Below, in pieces: positions 42,501 through 54,272 of a DNA stretch of 64,000 nucleotides; the stretch's first letter is position 1; each line of letters begins with the position of its first letter. Under the pieces are notes generated by a model, which made no database searches, was not told the DNA's origin, and worked only from the letters and a program-made list of their open reading frames with translations. The DNA lies in assembly GCF_018446385.1 (NCBI RefSeq), contig NC_056002.1, positions 28,134,636 through 28,198,635 on the forward strand, read 5' to 3'. This DNA is from Zingiber officinale. Its lineage: Eukaryota; Streptophyta; Magnoliopsida; Zingiberales; Zingiberaceae. Position numbers and translations under genes: made by a program.

Positions 42501-44359
42501 CTAAACATTTTATTGCATTTGATTTGTTTTTTTTTTCATGTTAATGGGCTGACATTAGATTATTTGGTTCCACTGAGGAATTTTTTTTTTAAATGTATTT
42601 CCTTCTTCAGTGATTTTGTTTCTTCGGAGATGAAACAACAAAGAGCCACTGAAGTACAACAAATTGGATTAGAGCATCGAATCCAAGTTCAATTGTTGAA
42701 TTTTCTGATTAGCAACTTAGTTTTAATTACAAGATGTTAGTGCATTACAGAATAGCTACACCTTTAAGTCTTGCTAATGACATAGCTTTGTTTGTTTAAA
42801 ATTTCCCCAAGAAAATTTTGCTTCGGACATTAAATGCTTTTTACCTTTTACTCTTCTCAAAGCCATAACTTGGTCTTTCTTGAAAAACTTTGTCAAGAAA
42901 TTAGCGTGTGGTGACTGTTGTCACAATAACAGATTGTAACTTTTACTGCTGCAAAAGTCATATCTTGGTTCTTAATTTTGACACACAGCCTGGTGTGCTA
43001 ACTCATCTAAAAGATAAAAAGGAGCCAGAACTTCCATTTGTAATGGTATTCCTGCTTTTAAGGGTAGAAATCCTCCAAACATAGGAGCCTTTTCAATATG
43101 ATGGCATTGCTAATCTTCTAATTATATTTATGGCAGTGAGAATCACAATCTAAAGGAGGAAACGGTTGGGAAACAGTATGAGTCAGTAAGTTCCTGTTAA
43201 TCTCTATTATAGTCCTCTTCTTGTTTTTTTGAAGGGTTTCTCTGATAATGTGTTCAGGTGAAGATGAGGACATCAAACCAGAACACATACAGTGCAGGGT
43301 CTCATGTGATGGAGTATGGTGATAAGAATGTAAAACCTGAGAAGTTGTACCTTTACCAGGGCTTTGACCCTGCCAATGCCAATTTAACTGAGAATGCACT
43401 TCGCCTCAGCAAGCAGATGGGAGTCATCAATCAGAGAGATGCTGACCTCCTATTCTTATGGCACATGGTGAGTGAAGAACACTTCGTTTTCCCTTATTAT
43501 TTTTATGCTATTTCCATTCGTGGCAATGATTTAACTTGGAGACTGAATGATTTAATAAGAACATTGTATCTTTGGTACCATTCTAAGGGCCTAGTACCAA
43601 GGGATGCGTGAGTGACCTTGATTTCTAGCATATTGATCGATAATGTTATATTTAACCCGTGAACTTGGAGCAGTGGAGAGAAAAACTATATACACGGATT
43701 TCATATGTAAGTAGGAAACATGGCAGTTTCAATTGGTTTTAACTATCAGTATTGTCTTTCAACTGATTTAGACCCATTTGTCGATCTTTTCATGCAGTTT
43801 CCATCTTTCAACACTGCAGATTCTGTTTTGGAGCACCTTTTAAACGCCTTGCATTGTTCTTATATCTTAACAACCTAGTGTTTGCTTTCAGTATGAAAGA
43901 TTAGAGGAAGGGTCAAACAAAAAGAAGGAAATTCTCTCGGAGATCACTGAGATGATGATGCACAGAGCACACCTTGACAGTAGCATCGAACTCATCGGCA
44001 ATCTAATTTTTGGATCTGATGTTGCACCTTCAGTCCTCAAAACCGTGAGGCCATCTGGCCAGGCTCTGGTTGATGATTGGGTTTGCTTGAAAACAATGGT
44101 AAATATTGTGCTCTAGCGTATTCATCTTCACAATCTATTTTATTAAACATGACCATGTGGTAACAAAAAACCTTAGGTCCAAGCATTCGAGTCGCATTGT
44201 GGATCGCTCACTCAATATGGCATGAAGTATATGCGAGCTTTCGCAAACATATGTAACGAGGGTGTCTCGAAGGATGCGATGGAAGAAGCTTGTGGTAATG
44301 TTTGTGGAAGCTACAACTCAGCTAAGTGGAGTCCCTTTATCCATGGCTACAGTGCATGA
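39537..44359 (+). CDS. VPE: Vacuolar processing enzyme (legumain, asparaginyl endopeptidase, family C13)
   Basis: A vacuolar cysteine protease that cleaves after Asn or Asp, maturing storage and vacuolar proteins and acting in vacuole-mediated cell death. Exons: 39537-39755, 39849-40013, 41837-41993, 42072-42157, 42250-42449, 43137-43185, 43258-43467, 43892-44098, 44177-44359; all phases join. The protein has 491 residues, normal for the family. Residues 1-26 are a signal peptide ([14 protein letters not shown] core). The catalytic His is about residue 174 in YFSDHGGPG and the catalytic Cys about 216 in VEACESGS, near His177 and Cys219 of Arabidopsis gamma-VPE. The C-terminal autoinhibitory prodomain ends in HGYSA. 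The Met at 39537 is followed directly by the signal peptide. Intron 1 is 93 bp, GC-rich and open in frame. Intron 2 carries a MITE-like hairpin. The seed or vegetative subtype is not decided. Confidence 0.96.
40335..40466. repeat. MITE-like hairpin in VPE intron 2
   Basis: TAGGTGAATTACTTACCCTT (from 40335) is repeated as its exact reverse complement ending near 40466, giving a 22-bp perfect terminal inverted repeat around about 90 bases. No clear target duplication was seen. The rest of intron 2 (40014-41836) has no other supported feature. Confidence 0.65.
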
Positions 44360-45219
44360 TCTTGTATCTCAAAATTGCACACGTCTAGTGCAATGTAAGC
44401 TCATCAGTGCTCATACATAAATATATACACACTGGCAGTAGGAATAGTCATATGCTTACTTAAACTTGTTCAAGGGTGTTGTTTCGGATAGCCAGAGCCA
44501 CCTAAAATCTCGGTCTTGATATTTTAACCGACAATGCATGATAGCTAATATGATTAATTTAAAGTGGTAATTGGGTCAATACTAGAAGATGGTTATAGAA
44601 TTTTAGTATTTATAAAGTTTGAATGTATTCTTGAGGTAGTCTCCTAACATGAACTTGCTCAACATTGATTTCAACTCAATTTGATTGTTCAAGGTGGAAT
44701 TCTCTTCCTCAAATTTTGACACAGGTTTTTCTTAAAGTTTTGACACAGGTTGTATCTTGAATCTTCTTGGTAAGTCAAAGTCAGTCTTCTCCTTGAGTTG
44801 TATTGACAGAAACTACATCAGCAATGCATCCTAGGGAATCTGAAACTGGCTTCGATGTAGCTTTTGTCACTACTGTAATGCATTCAAAGTAACATGCGTA
44901 TCTTATTATGCTTTGGGGCTCCCTTTCTATTATCGGTTTCAAGAACAAATGTTCATTGTCATCCCTCATATCGAATAGTATCCTCATTTACATAATGTAC
45001 TTCCGACGATACAAGATTATTTGCATTCACTTCAACTTCCCTCATCTTATTAACGATTTACAGCAAGGGAAATCCACCGATTAGCAGAAAATATAAGTAT
45101 ATGTGCGCCTCATTGTGAATAAAAAGGCAATTCCAGTCTTGTTTGCTAATTGATCATGAGATTCTAGTCCTGCATGATCTTGCCAAGTTGGAAGAGACAA
45201 ATTTGAAATCACTCTAATT
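44360..45219. other. Convergent intergenic region between VPE and the DUF4378 gene
   Basis: About 860 bases holding both 3' UTRs. The phrase TTTTGACACAGGTT occurs twice near 44715-44750. No ORF here is supported. Confidence 0.5.
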
Positions 45220-48200
45220 TCAGCACCAACAGTCGAAAACAATCTCTTCGATTATACCCAAGATGATATCAGATGTTGTCTCACTGGTAATATTGAGAAC
45301 TTCAAGTCGAAGGTCCATCCAAGGTCGACCATTCAAGTCCTTTTTGACAACCGTATCTAATGTGTTGGGCGATGGTACTTGAAGATGCCATTCGAGGCTC
45401 TTGCTTACCTCTTGGATTAAGCCTTCACCTTGAGGGCCAGGTTGGATATTTCGCTTGACGTAGGATAGGCACGAGATGCTTTTCAAGAAGCTCTCGTGTA
45501 TATCTAAAAGGACTTCATTGATGCAGTCGAATAGAAGCTTAGGATCATCTTGTGGGAAGCAAAAAAAGATTCCTATTTCCTCGTACAAAGATGGTTCAAG
45601 TAACTGGTCTTCTATATCCCATTTCATTGGGAATTCATCCACAAGTCCTGAAGCTTCCAAGACTGCTTCGATGTAATCAAACCTAGCTTGACAATCGTCA
45701 TTTACAACAGGTGATGCTATAAGTCTTCCAGAATTGTTGCCTTCTTGAACAGCTTGTTGATCTTGTACTTGAATATTATCTGCAAAAAGGGATCGAATTT
45801 AGGGGTATGCCAAAAAGCAAACGAATCTGTTTCGACTAAAGAATTGATTCTTTTCAATTGCCAGATCATACAATTCTCTATCCCAGTAGAGTCAGGGCTG
45901 CTAATATCATCTGATATGAACTTTTCTAGAACAGATACTGGACTTGGTTGCTCTAGTTTTTCATTGATGCTTTCAGGAGCCATTAAGTTTTGCTTGACTA
46001 AGCTGCTTGGTCGGGGCTTCGGCTGCGCCACTGCTGTTGACTTCTCTTCAAATATGTCCTAGCAGAACAGTGTAGTTGTAAGACAGGAAATTATTGTTAC
46101 ATCGAGACAACTAATTGGAAAAAAGGTTACCAAGCCACATAATGTAGGTTCATCCAATTGGTTAGATTCTATAGTTCTTTTAGCACCAACTTCTTCGACG
46201 ATCTCTGCATTTTATGATAAAAGCTTTGATAGGCTTCATAATGAAGTAACAAAAGAAACAACAAAAATGTTATTTAAATTTATAAAGGCTACCTTGGCTG
46301 TTCAAGTCTTTGCTACGGACAAGTAATAGCTCTGATATAGCGGTTCCAACCAGTTCTGCAGCCATGACCAACATTTTACTTTCATCACTTGAATGGACAA
46401 GCAAAATGGAACTTCTAAATATTTTGTTTCTAAGGTTATTGATCCCACCTTCATGCTTTAACTGTTGTAGTGATGGATCTTCTATCTCTTTAGGCGGCAC
46501 AGCAAGCTCCTCATCTCTTTGAGGACTGGATGTAGGAGATAACTCGGTGTATCTTAAGATAGAAAGCATTGTTCCCAATGATTTTGAAACTTCAACTCTT
46601 GGCAAACTATCGACTCTTGTGTTTAGCATCTCAGTGAGATGCTTCTTGGCTTCCTCATATATTGAAGACTCAGATCTTGATGTCGACGGAGAAATATGAC
46701 TGTTGCTGTTAACTTCAAATTCTTCGGAACTAATGTTCTTACTTTTCCTATTATCAAGGTATACTGATTTGGGTTGCTTATTGTCACAAGATAAATTTTC
46801 AGATGAGTCACGAGACTCACTAGGCCTAACTGGAATTCTGTGTAGAAGACCATCCATGGAAATAGCATGTCGTGCTTCTCTGCTCTCACCAATTATATGC
46901 CGGAGTCTCCTCCTAATTTCTCTTAGGGAAAAATGGGATACAATCCTTTCATCACTGTCGCTTTGTTTAGGGACATGACGGAATTGCGGCACAGAACTTC
47001 CAGTAGTTCTCGTTGGGTTTGGCTTCAAAATGACAATTCTATTCAAAGATTTGGAAGTTGGATTTTCTACTGTAGGCTTCGTCCCCTTGGACTTGTCCTT
47101 TCTCCAGAAAAAGTTATATCTGTTTTGTTTCTGAGGTAATTGGTTGCGGTCAGACTCGTTGCATTTCCCTGAATTATCATTCTTCTCCACCAACAGCGGG
47201 ACATTTTCTGTATATCTATCTGATCCCAGTTTGGATGTTTTCCTTACCTGATCACCATGAAGACTTTGAATATGTTTAAACAGAACTGAATCTGGATCTT
47301 GGAGGAGCTTGATAAATAACTTCCTATCTGAATCTATAGCAGCTATTGCATCCCTTAACTTTTCCGACCGGAAAATTAATCCTCCATCATTTTGTTCCTT
47401 GACAATGGATTTCTGACTTATCAGCTCAGCAAAATCAGAAAGTGTCTTTTTTAAAAAAGAGATATTTTGATCAAGATGATCATCAAGTTCATGAAGATGG
47501 TAGTGACTCCCCAAACTAATACTTTCCAAGGAATGAAGCAAATCAAACTTATTGTCAGCATCTCGGCTAGCTTGTTGGCGAGTATAACTGTAGAATTCTA
47601 CCAAAAATGCTGCCATGTCAAAGTTAAGAGATCTTTCAGTTTGAGACATCTCTCCTTCCATCAGTGCTTTTATACTTGTTGAACCCACACTAACCTTATC
47701 GTCTCTAATTTCATCAAGAAGCTGAGAAAAATAAGGGATTGTTTACTAGCAGCAGAGATGTTAGGGGCGGGCTAACACAAAACTAGGCAATAGGAATACA
47801 AATAAAATAACTAGCTTGAATATAGTAAACTATATCATTTAGTTCCTCTTCGACTACTACACATACTGTAGAGTTGCTCACTAACCAACGAAAATGACTC
47901 ACTTGGTCATAAACAAAAAGAATTAAATGGGAGCCTAAATTTTATTCATATTTACTTCAAACATGGATGATGAATCTTCTCTGCGTCTGCAAATTGGATT
48001 AGCAACATATGAATCAAAAAGAAAGGTTTGAGGGATTGATGCTAATATCAATCTAATATGTACTATTTCCACCTACAAGATAAATGTCTATGTTTCATCA
48101 ATATCGCAAGTTTGTTTCTTCGCACATCAGCAAGCGGTGTTCGTCCCAAGTATTGGAGGTTGGCTATTTGGGTCTATGCAAAACTATGCCACTAGAATAC

Positions 48201-48757
48201 TCAGGATATACTAAAACAGCGAGAATTACACAACTAAGACATTCTCAAAAAGTATGGCTGTCTATAGACAACTGATATCTTTAACTACTGATGAAAAAAT
48301 TGTGTAGACTTACAGTGGCACCTTCATGCTTGTTTTCTGGATTTCTTAGTGCATCGAGCTCAATTCTCGAGTAGCCAGAACCTGAATAACATAAAGAAAT
48401 AGTTATGAGCTTCTAGTTAGCAAGGCATACAAATAGCTAAATCTAAATCTAAATCTAAATGAAGGCCTTAATACCGACTAAAAACTTTGCAATTATACAT
48501 ATTTTAATTGCCAAGCCTATTGTTGTTACTTCAATGAAGTGTATATGAGAGAGAGAGAGTTGTTAGTAACCCCATAATCAATAGCTATAGTTCACACTAA
48601 AACTCAAATTCTTACCAATATGGCTAGTACTTTCATGCTTTGTATCTGAAAGTAACTTCTGAATTGGATGGCCTCGACGGAAATCCAACAAGCTGATCAA
48701 ACCCGAAACACATCCAACATTGCCCTTTAGCTGTCGTGTATGAGGTCTTTTGCCCAT
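45220..48757 (-). CDS. DUF3741/DUF4378 protein, TRM/LONGIFOLIA-like
   Basis: Proteins of this type include the TON1-recruiting-motif (TRM) and LONGIFOLIA families, which act at cortical microtubules in cell shape and division-plane control; placing this one in that role is inference. Minus-strand exons: 48616-48757, 48314-48381, 46293-47721, 46131-46204, 45872-46058, 45220-45779; phases join to 819 residues. The N-terminus MGKRPHTRQLKGNVGCVSGL, then SLLDFRRGHPIQKLL, and the exon-3 phrase SIKALMEGEM are typical DUF3741 signatures. Middle motifs are RIVILKPNP, SHFSLREIRRRLRHIIGE and SSIYEEAKKHLTEMLNTR. The C-terminus (from about FDYIEAVLEASGL to the stop, with KLLFDCINEVLLDIHE) is DUF4378. Intron 5 (45780-45871, 92 bp) was placed to join two frames that both look coding; its donor is GTATGA. 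A leader intron upstream of 48757 is possible. Confidence 0.85.
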
Positions 48758-50788
48758 AGTCTAACTCCTGTTTCTTTCAGATCCCAGAGACTGTTGAGGA
48801 AACAAGGAATAAGGATCTGAAAAACAAACAGAACAGGATGAGAGATTGGGCAGGCCTTTCAGTGCAAAACAAGAGGTGCAAAAACTGACAAAAAAAAAAT
48901 TCTGAAAAAAGAATTGTTTCTAATGAATGACCATGTCGGGTAAAGGATCAAGAGCAAATAATTGCATCAACTCCCAGAAATCAGAGGCATGTGACCGAAC
49001 TATATGAGACAAAATAGCTTGATGCAGTAACAAATATGTGCTTTTTTCCCTCTTCTTTTTCTAGGTGAAATCGCAAGAAAGTCTGTTCTTTCACTCCCCC
49101 ATGGAGTGGTCAAGATCCAGATAACAAGGAAAAGGTGGATCATCGCTTTTTCAGCTTCATACCTTGCACACCTCAATGGAAGAACCAAATCTGACATGGT
49201 AGCTTCCCAGAGATCAACACGGCGGAGAGCCTCCTCACGGAGGCATGCACTCGGCGGCGATTAACAAAGAAGAGAGTGAGTAAGGAATTGGGGGCGAAGG
49301 GAAGCCAGGAAGCGTGGCTCCACTTCCATCGGAGGAATCGTCGCGGAGGTGGAAACTGGAAAAGGTTGTTGAACCTCCCCCACCGCTATTTATTGCCGCC
49401 CCCTTCCCCCTTCGCCTTTAACCCACTCCACGACAACCCAAAACGACCATGGCGACGCAGCCAACGACAGCACAAACGGCGGAGAAAGCAGAGCAGAGAA
49501 GAGAGAGATTGCACGCAACTGTGTACGTCGTGGAATCGTCGCGAGAGGAATAATAAGAGAAACATATTCGAATTTTAAATAGGATAAATATTTTAAAATT
49601 TTATAATATATATAAATTATGCTTTTAAAAGAAAAGTTATATATTTTTAGAATTAGTCGAATTACCAACGATCCTTTTTATTCTCGTAATGAAAATCGCC
49701 TCTTCTTAATAAAGAAAAAAAATTACTTTTAACTTAATAAAAATTATATTAAACTATTTTTTATCATTAATTAAAAATATTATAATATAATTAAAATATT
49801 ATCATAGTAGTTATGATTTATGATTATTATAAGGTGTTTAGTGTTTTTAATTAAGTTAAAATGAGTTTACTTAAATTTGAATAATTTTAGTTAAATTGAT
49901 AAAGAATATAAAAAAATTAATAAAGTTGACGATCAATCAATTTTGTTTGAATTGAATCGTGCATGAAGAACATAAGGAGGATAAATATTTAGGAAGTAAA
50001 ATTATCTTTTTCTTAGGGATACAGAGACTCACGATTTCTAAAGTGGACAGATTTTTCTTTCATTATCAATTTCTTTATTGTTGGTATTGATATGTAGAGG
50101 ACTCTTCCTTTATTCTCATTAGATTAATCAATTTTTTAAAAGATCTATTAAACTTTGTAATGAATAATTTAATAATTGAATTGAATATCCAACACTTCTT
50201 TCGATTTCTTCTAAAATTTTTATATTATAATTATTCATATAATATAATAGATTCAAGTCATTTTTAATTATTTGATTTAATATGTCAGTGTGTATACATA
50301 TTGATTAGACATATAAAAACATCTTTTCTATAATTTTGATAGACAGATTCTAACTATCGACAAAACTTAATCAATTTCATTAGTTAGAAGAGCTTCATCG
50401 AGTTTACTTACTAAGGCTCAATTAGTTTGTAGTGCCATATCTCCTTAAATCAAGATCTAGTGAATTTTTTTTCACTTAACTGATTATATATATATATATA
50501 TATATATAACAATCCGGCCCTCGACCCCTTGGATGGTCCAACTGATGATCCTTTGGCGGTCTCTTGGACGGTTCAACTGACGGCCCCTTATGTCGTCGAT
50601 CGATGACTCTCGACTGTGTCGTTACTCATTAGGTCTTTTCATCCTTGGTCAATGAATTTTTATCTTCTTCAATATTCGAACTCTAAATCTTCATAATAAA
50701 TATTAAAATTTATAAATCCTAATAATTATGAAAAATCAAACTAAAGAATTTTTTTTTTTTTTTTTTGACTCATTCTATCATTTCAATC
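48758..50788. other. 5' flank of the DUF4378 gene and AT-rich intergenic DNA
   Basis: 48758-49330 should hold the 5' UTR, perhaps with an intron whose acceptor would lie near 48818 (minus strand TTTTTCAG). GC-rich sequence at 49200-49510 fits a promoter-proximal zone. Beyond about 49560 the DNA is AT-rich, with a (TA)n run at about 50486-50508. No gene was seen. Confidence 0.4.
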
Positions 50789-50945
50789 CATATATGCAGG
50801 GGCGGATCCAGTGTGGGGGGGCAGCATCGGCGATGGAACCCTTAGTATTATGGGATTCCATCGGTGGAGATGGAGGATACCACCCCTTATTTATCATGAT
50901 CTGTCTCTCCATATTTAAATTTCTAGATCCGCCACTGCATATATG
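50789..50945. mobile_element. hAT-type MITE, 141 bp, with intact TIRs and 8-bp target duplication
   Basis: The element spans 50797-50937. Its ends are CAGGGGCGGATCCAG and, reversed, CAGTGGCGGATCTAG. Exact 8-bp duplications CATATATG lie at 50789-50796 and 50938-50945. TIR sequence and duplication length fit the hAT superfamily. It has no coding capacity. Confidence 0.92.
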
Positions 50946-52200
50946 AATTACAGATCTTTCATACTATTAAAAAAACTCTCTCTTCGGATATTGTGAAAGA
51001 TATTTTATAAAAAAATAATAAATTCTTATTCATATCTTGATTGAGTTTAGGAAGTCTAACATCCAATTCTCCTGTTGGTGAGCCGCCAGCGTTGACTTTT
51101 AGCGCATTTGCCAAATGTACGTCGGTTCTCCTGCAACTTGCTTGCTTTCGGACACCTACCATTTTATAATAATTCCAACGTCAAAGTACAACCTCAGACG
51201 CTATCGTTCTTCAAAGGGTTGATTAATAAATTTTCTAACATATTAACAAATATATATGAACTATCAGTTGAGTGGAGAATGATCTTGTATTTATTTATTT
51301 TATTAATTAAACAAGTAGAATAATATCCATAAGCATTATCGCATCTTATTATTGTCAATTTTTTATCACTTCCGTATACTTTTTAAACATCGGAACATTA
51401 TAGAATTAATATCTTATCAAAATGTAAAAGTAGACCCTTGTATTTTATTAAAAGCATCTAAATCATAATTGACTGAAGAAATCATGTTAATTATAGGAAA
51501 CCTGTAAGGAATGGAATGAAGTTGAGCTGTGTCACGCCGAATTAAGCACTCAAAACTGAAGCGCAAACAGTGTCGGCAGAATGCAAATTAAAGGGGCTTG
51601 ATATATCGTTGTGCTCGAGCACGCAGACAGATCTAGAGCACCTACCAAAAGCAAACGCATTAAACAAACACGTTCAGATCAGCGAGTGGAGGAAGAAGAC
51701 GACGACGGAGTTATGGCTTGCTGGTTGTGACAACGTTGATGTTGGCTTCGTGTATTAATGCCTCGACGCAACGTCATTGGGCCTGGGCTTCAAGTCTTTG
51801 CAGTGCAAGTTATGGCGTTTAGGACCACAAAGCTGCGTTGGAGATGGTCCGTTGGACAGTACTTGGCCATCTATCCCTTGGACAATAATTTATAAAAATA
51901 AAATCTTTATTAATAAGTAGGGTTTGGGAAGGTTGTCTTGTACCCTACTCGTCCAGTCTTAATTAACATACTCAATTATATTTCTTTAGTAGTATAATTA
52001 GACATAGCGCACGTGTTACATATATAATATATGTATAAATGTACGTAAATGAGTATCCCAACTTATACATGGGACTTGATAACGATACATCATGTCTCAG
52101 GCCCATAAATTAAACTTGATAAGGATATACCAAGACCTAAGCTCATAAATTAAATTTGGTAAAAGCGTGTTAGGTTTATACAATAGTGTAACACAAGGGT
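50946..52200. other. Intergenic DNA, no supported gene
   Basis: A moderately GC-balanced stretch at 51490-51850 contains short ORFs without recognisable domains. No splice-linked coding sequence was found. Confidence 0.4.
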
Positions 52201-52212
52201 GATATTCGAAAA

Positions 52213-52732
52213 CCCCAACAGTAAGTGTAATGAACCAAGCCGTTTCTGAGCTATTCGAAACTCGATTCGATAAAAGCTCGTTTGAGCTCGTTTAATGAGG
52301 TACGTTAAGATAAACAAATCAAACTCAACTTTCACAATACTCGGCTCGTTAGCTCGTGAACATGTTCATTAATAAGCAAATGAATCAATTTTTAAATGAA
52401 AAAAATAATAATTTTGATATTGAATTTATGGATTTTAAACTCTACTTATGAAAAATATTTTCATATAGATAAATATATTAAATTTATTTATTAGAATAAA
52501 ATTATAATTTTAATAAGAATATTATAATTTTCTCTAAATCTATAATTTAATTTTTAATAATATTTAAATTTATAATTTATATTTATTAAGTTCGTTTAGG
52601 CTCGATAAAACTTGAATAAGCATATAAACCATGAATATATTCGTTAAATAAAGCTCGAGTTTGACTCAATTATAAACGAGCTAAACTTAAACATTCAAGA
52701 GTTCGACTCAGTTCGGCTCAATTACACCCCAC
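52213..52732. repeat. TIR repeat with CTCG-rich ends, about 520 bp
   Basis: The left end GTGTAATGAACCAAGCCG, followed by GAGCT and CTCGATTCG phrases, is mirrored at the right end by CGGCTCAATTACACCCC. Both arms repeat the GAGCTCG/GCTCGTTTGAGCTCG theme around an AT-rich core. This looks like a non-autonomous DNA transposon. A more decayed relative may lie at 53090-53480 (starting GAGGTGTAAATTAGTTGAG). Confidence 0.5.
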
Positions 52733-54272
52733 CCAGGAGCAAGCTACTGTAATGAACTCTCCTTTATAAAAAAATTAATTTAATATCACACTTAATCTTA
52801 GCAAAAAAAAAGTAAAGAAAAATATATTTTCTAACTTCGTCCCTCGTGATATTACCAATCCTAAAATGATGGACTAAAGAGAACAATTGTAGTACATATT
52901 TTTTATATAAAACAAGCCGATAGAATTACTAATATAATTTAATTTTAAAATGTACTAAAATTAGTTATTAAATTATCCAAATATAATCATTTACATAATT
53001 TTTTATTTAGTCTATTAAAATTCATTCATTTTTGCTTTTTACGTTCAAAGCCTAGCTCACCTCTAATTTTGGAGCTGATCTTGATAAGTTATTCACAGAG
53101 AGGTGTAAATTAGTTGAGTCAAATCTAATTTAATTGTGTTTAAATTTATTTATTATTTATTAAGTTTGATCAAATTTATTTATTAAAGTTTTTGTTAAGG
53201 TAAAATTGAACTCAACTCAAGTAATAATATTGTTATCGTTTTGAATTAAATTAAATATTTATTTAATATGAATTTTATATTATTTTTCTTTAATTTTATT
53301 ATTTTATGAATGATTTAAGACTATTTATAAATTAATATTTTTTAAAATTTAATAAAATAATTAAATTTTATATAATTAAATAAAATAAATTTGTTTTTTT
53401 AATATATATCTTTTTTACTGTTAATCGAATATAAATAAATTTTGTTTGATTCATTTACAATTAAAATTATTCGTGTATATGGTTGTTTTGTTGTACTTAA
53501 GTTATGGATCAAATAAATAATTGATCTAACTGTAAGAGGCACAATGATTTTCTTTTATATATGTAATATTCACTTTAAAGGATATGACGGTTCCACATTT
53601 TATAAAAATCCATATTTTTCATAAACCAAGAGGTACAATGATTTCTCATTTATATATATATATATATATATAATTGATCCCGGATAATCTAACTAAAAAT
53701 AATTTTTTTTCTTATAATTTTTTATTTTTATATCAACATTTCATTATTATTCTACTAAGATATATATAAATCATCTTAATTTTTAAAATAAAATTTATTT
53801 TAATCTAAAAAACCTACTAAATTACAATCTAAATCAACCTAAATTTGATCCAACCTAACACTACCTAATATATCACAATCTAAATCCAATCTAAATTCGA
53901 AAACTTTCAATCTGAATATGATATTTTTAGATGGTGTTCATTTATGACACATATTAGATCAAACTTCTTATATTTTAAATTTGTTCAAAAAGGCCATGTA
54001 TTTTTATTATTTTTATGATTAATCGGACGAAAACTTGATTTTAAAATAAATAAATAAATGCATGTTTAGGTTTGACTATAGCTCGGCCAGATTCAAATCA
54101 GCCCCCCTGAGGGGGCATCGAATCCACACCCGTTTCAGCGACTCTGATTTCTGAAGTCCTCAGCTCACCGTCACCAACCGGCTCCCTCCATTCGATCCGT
54201 TGGGCGAGCTTGGCCCTCGGCCGGCCGAAGCTGCGCCTCGATTTACCTCTCGTCATCGCCGGGGGTGACGCG
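52733..54272. other. AT-rich 5' flank of the metallophosphoesterase gene
   Basis: A (TA)n run lies at about 53656-53672. A dispersed AT repeat similar to 18680-19000 follows to about 53930. Sequence from about 54100 is GC-rich and is probably promoter and 5' UTR of the downstream gene. No other gene was seen. Confidence 0.4.

Noticed and set aside
51570-51758. Short ORF in the intergenic region
   Set aside because: No recognisable domain, splice partner or start context; unsupported.
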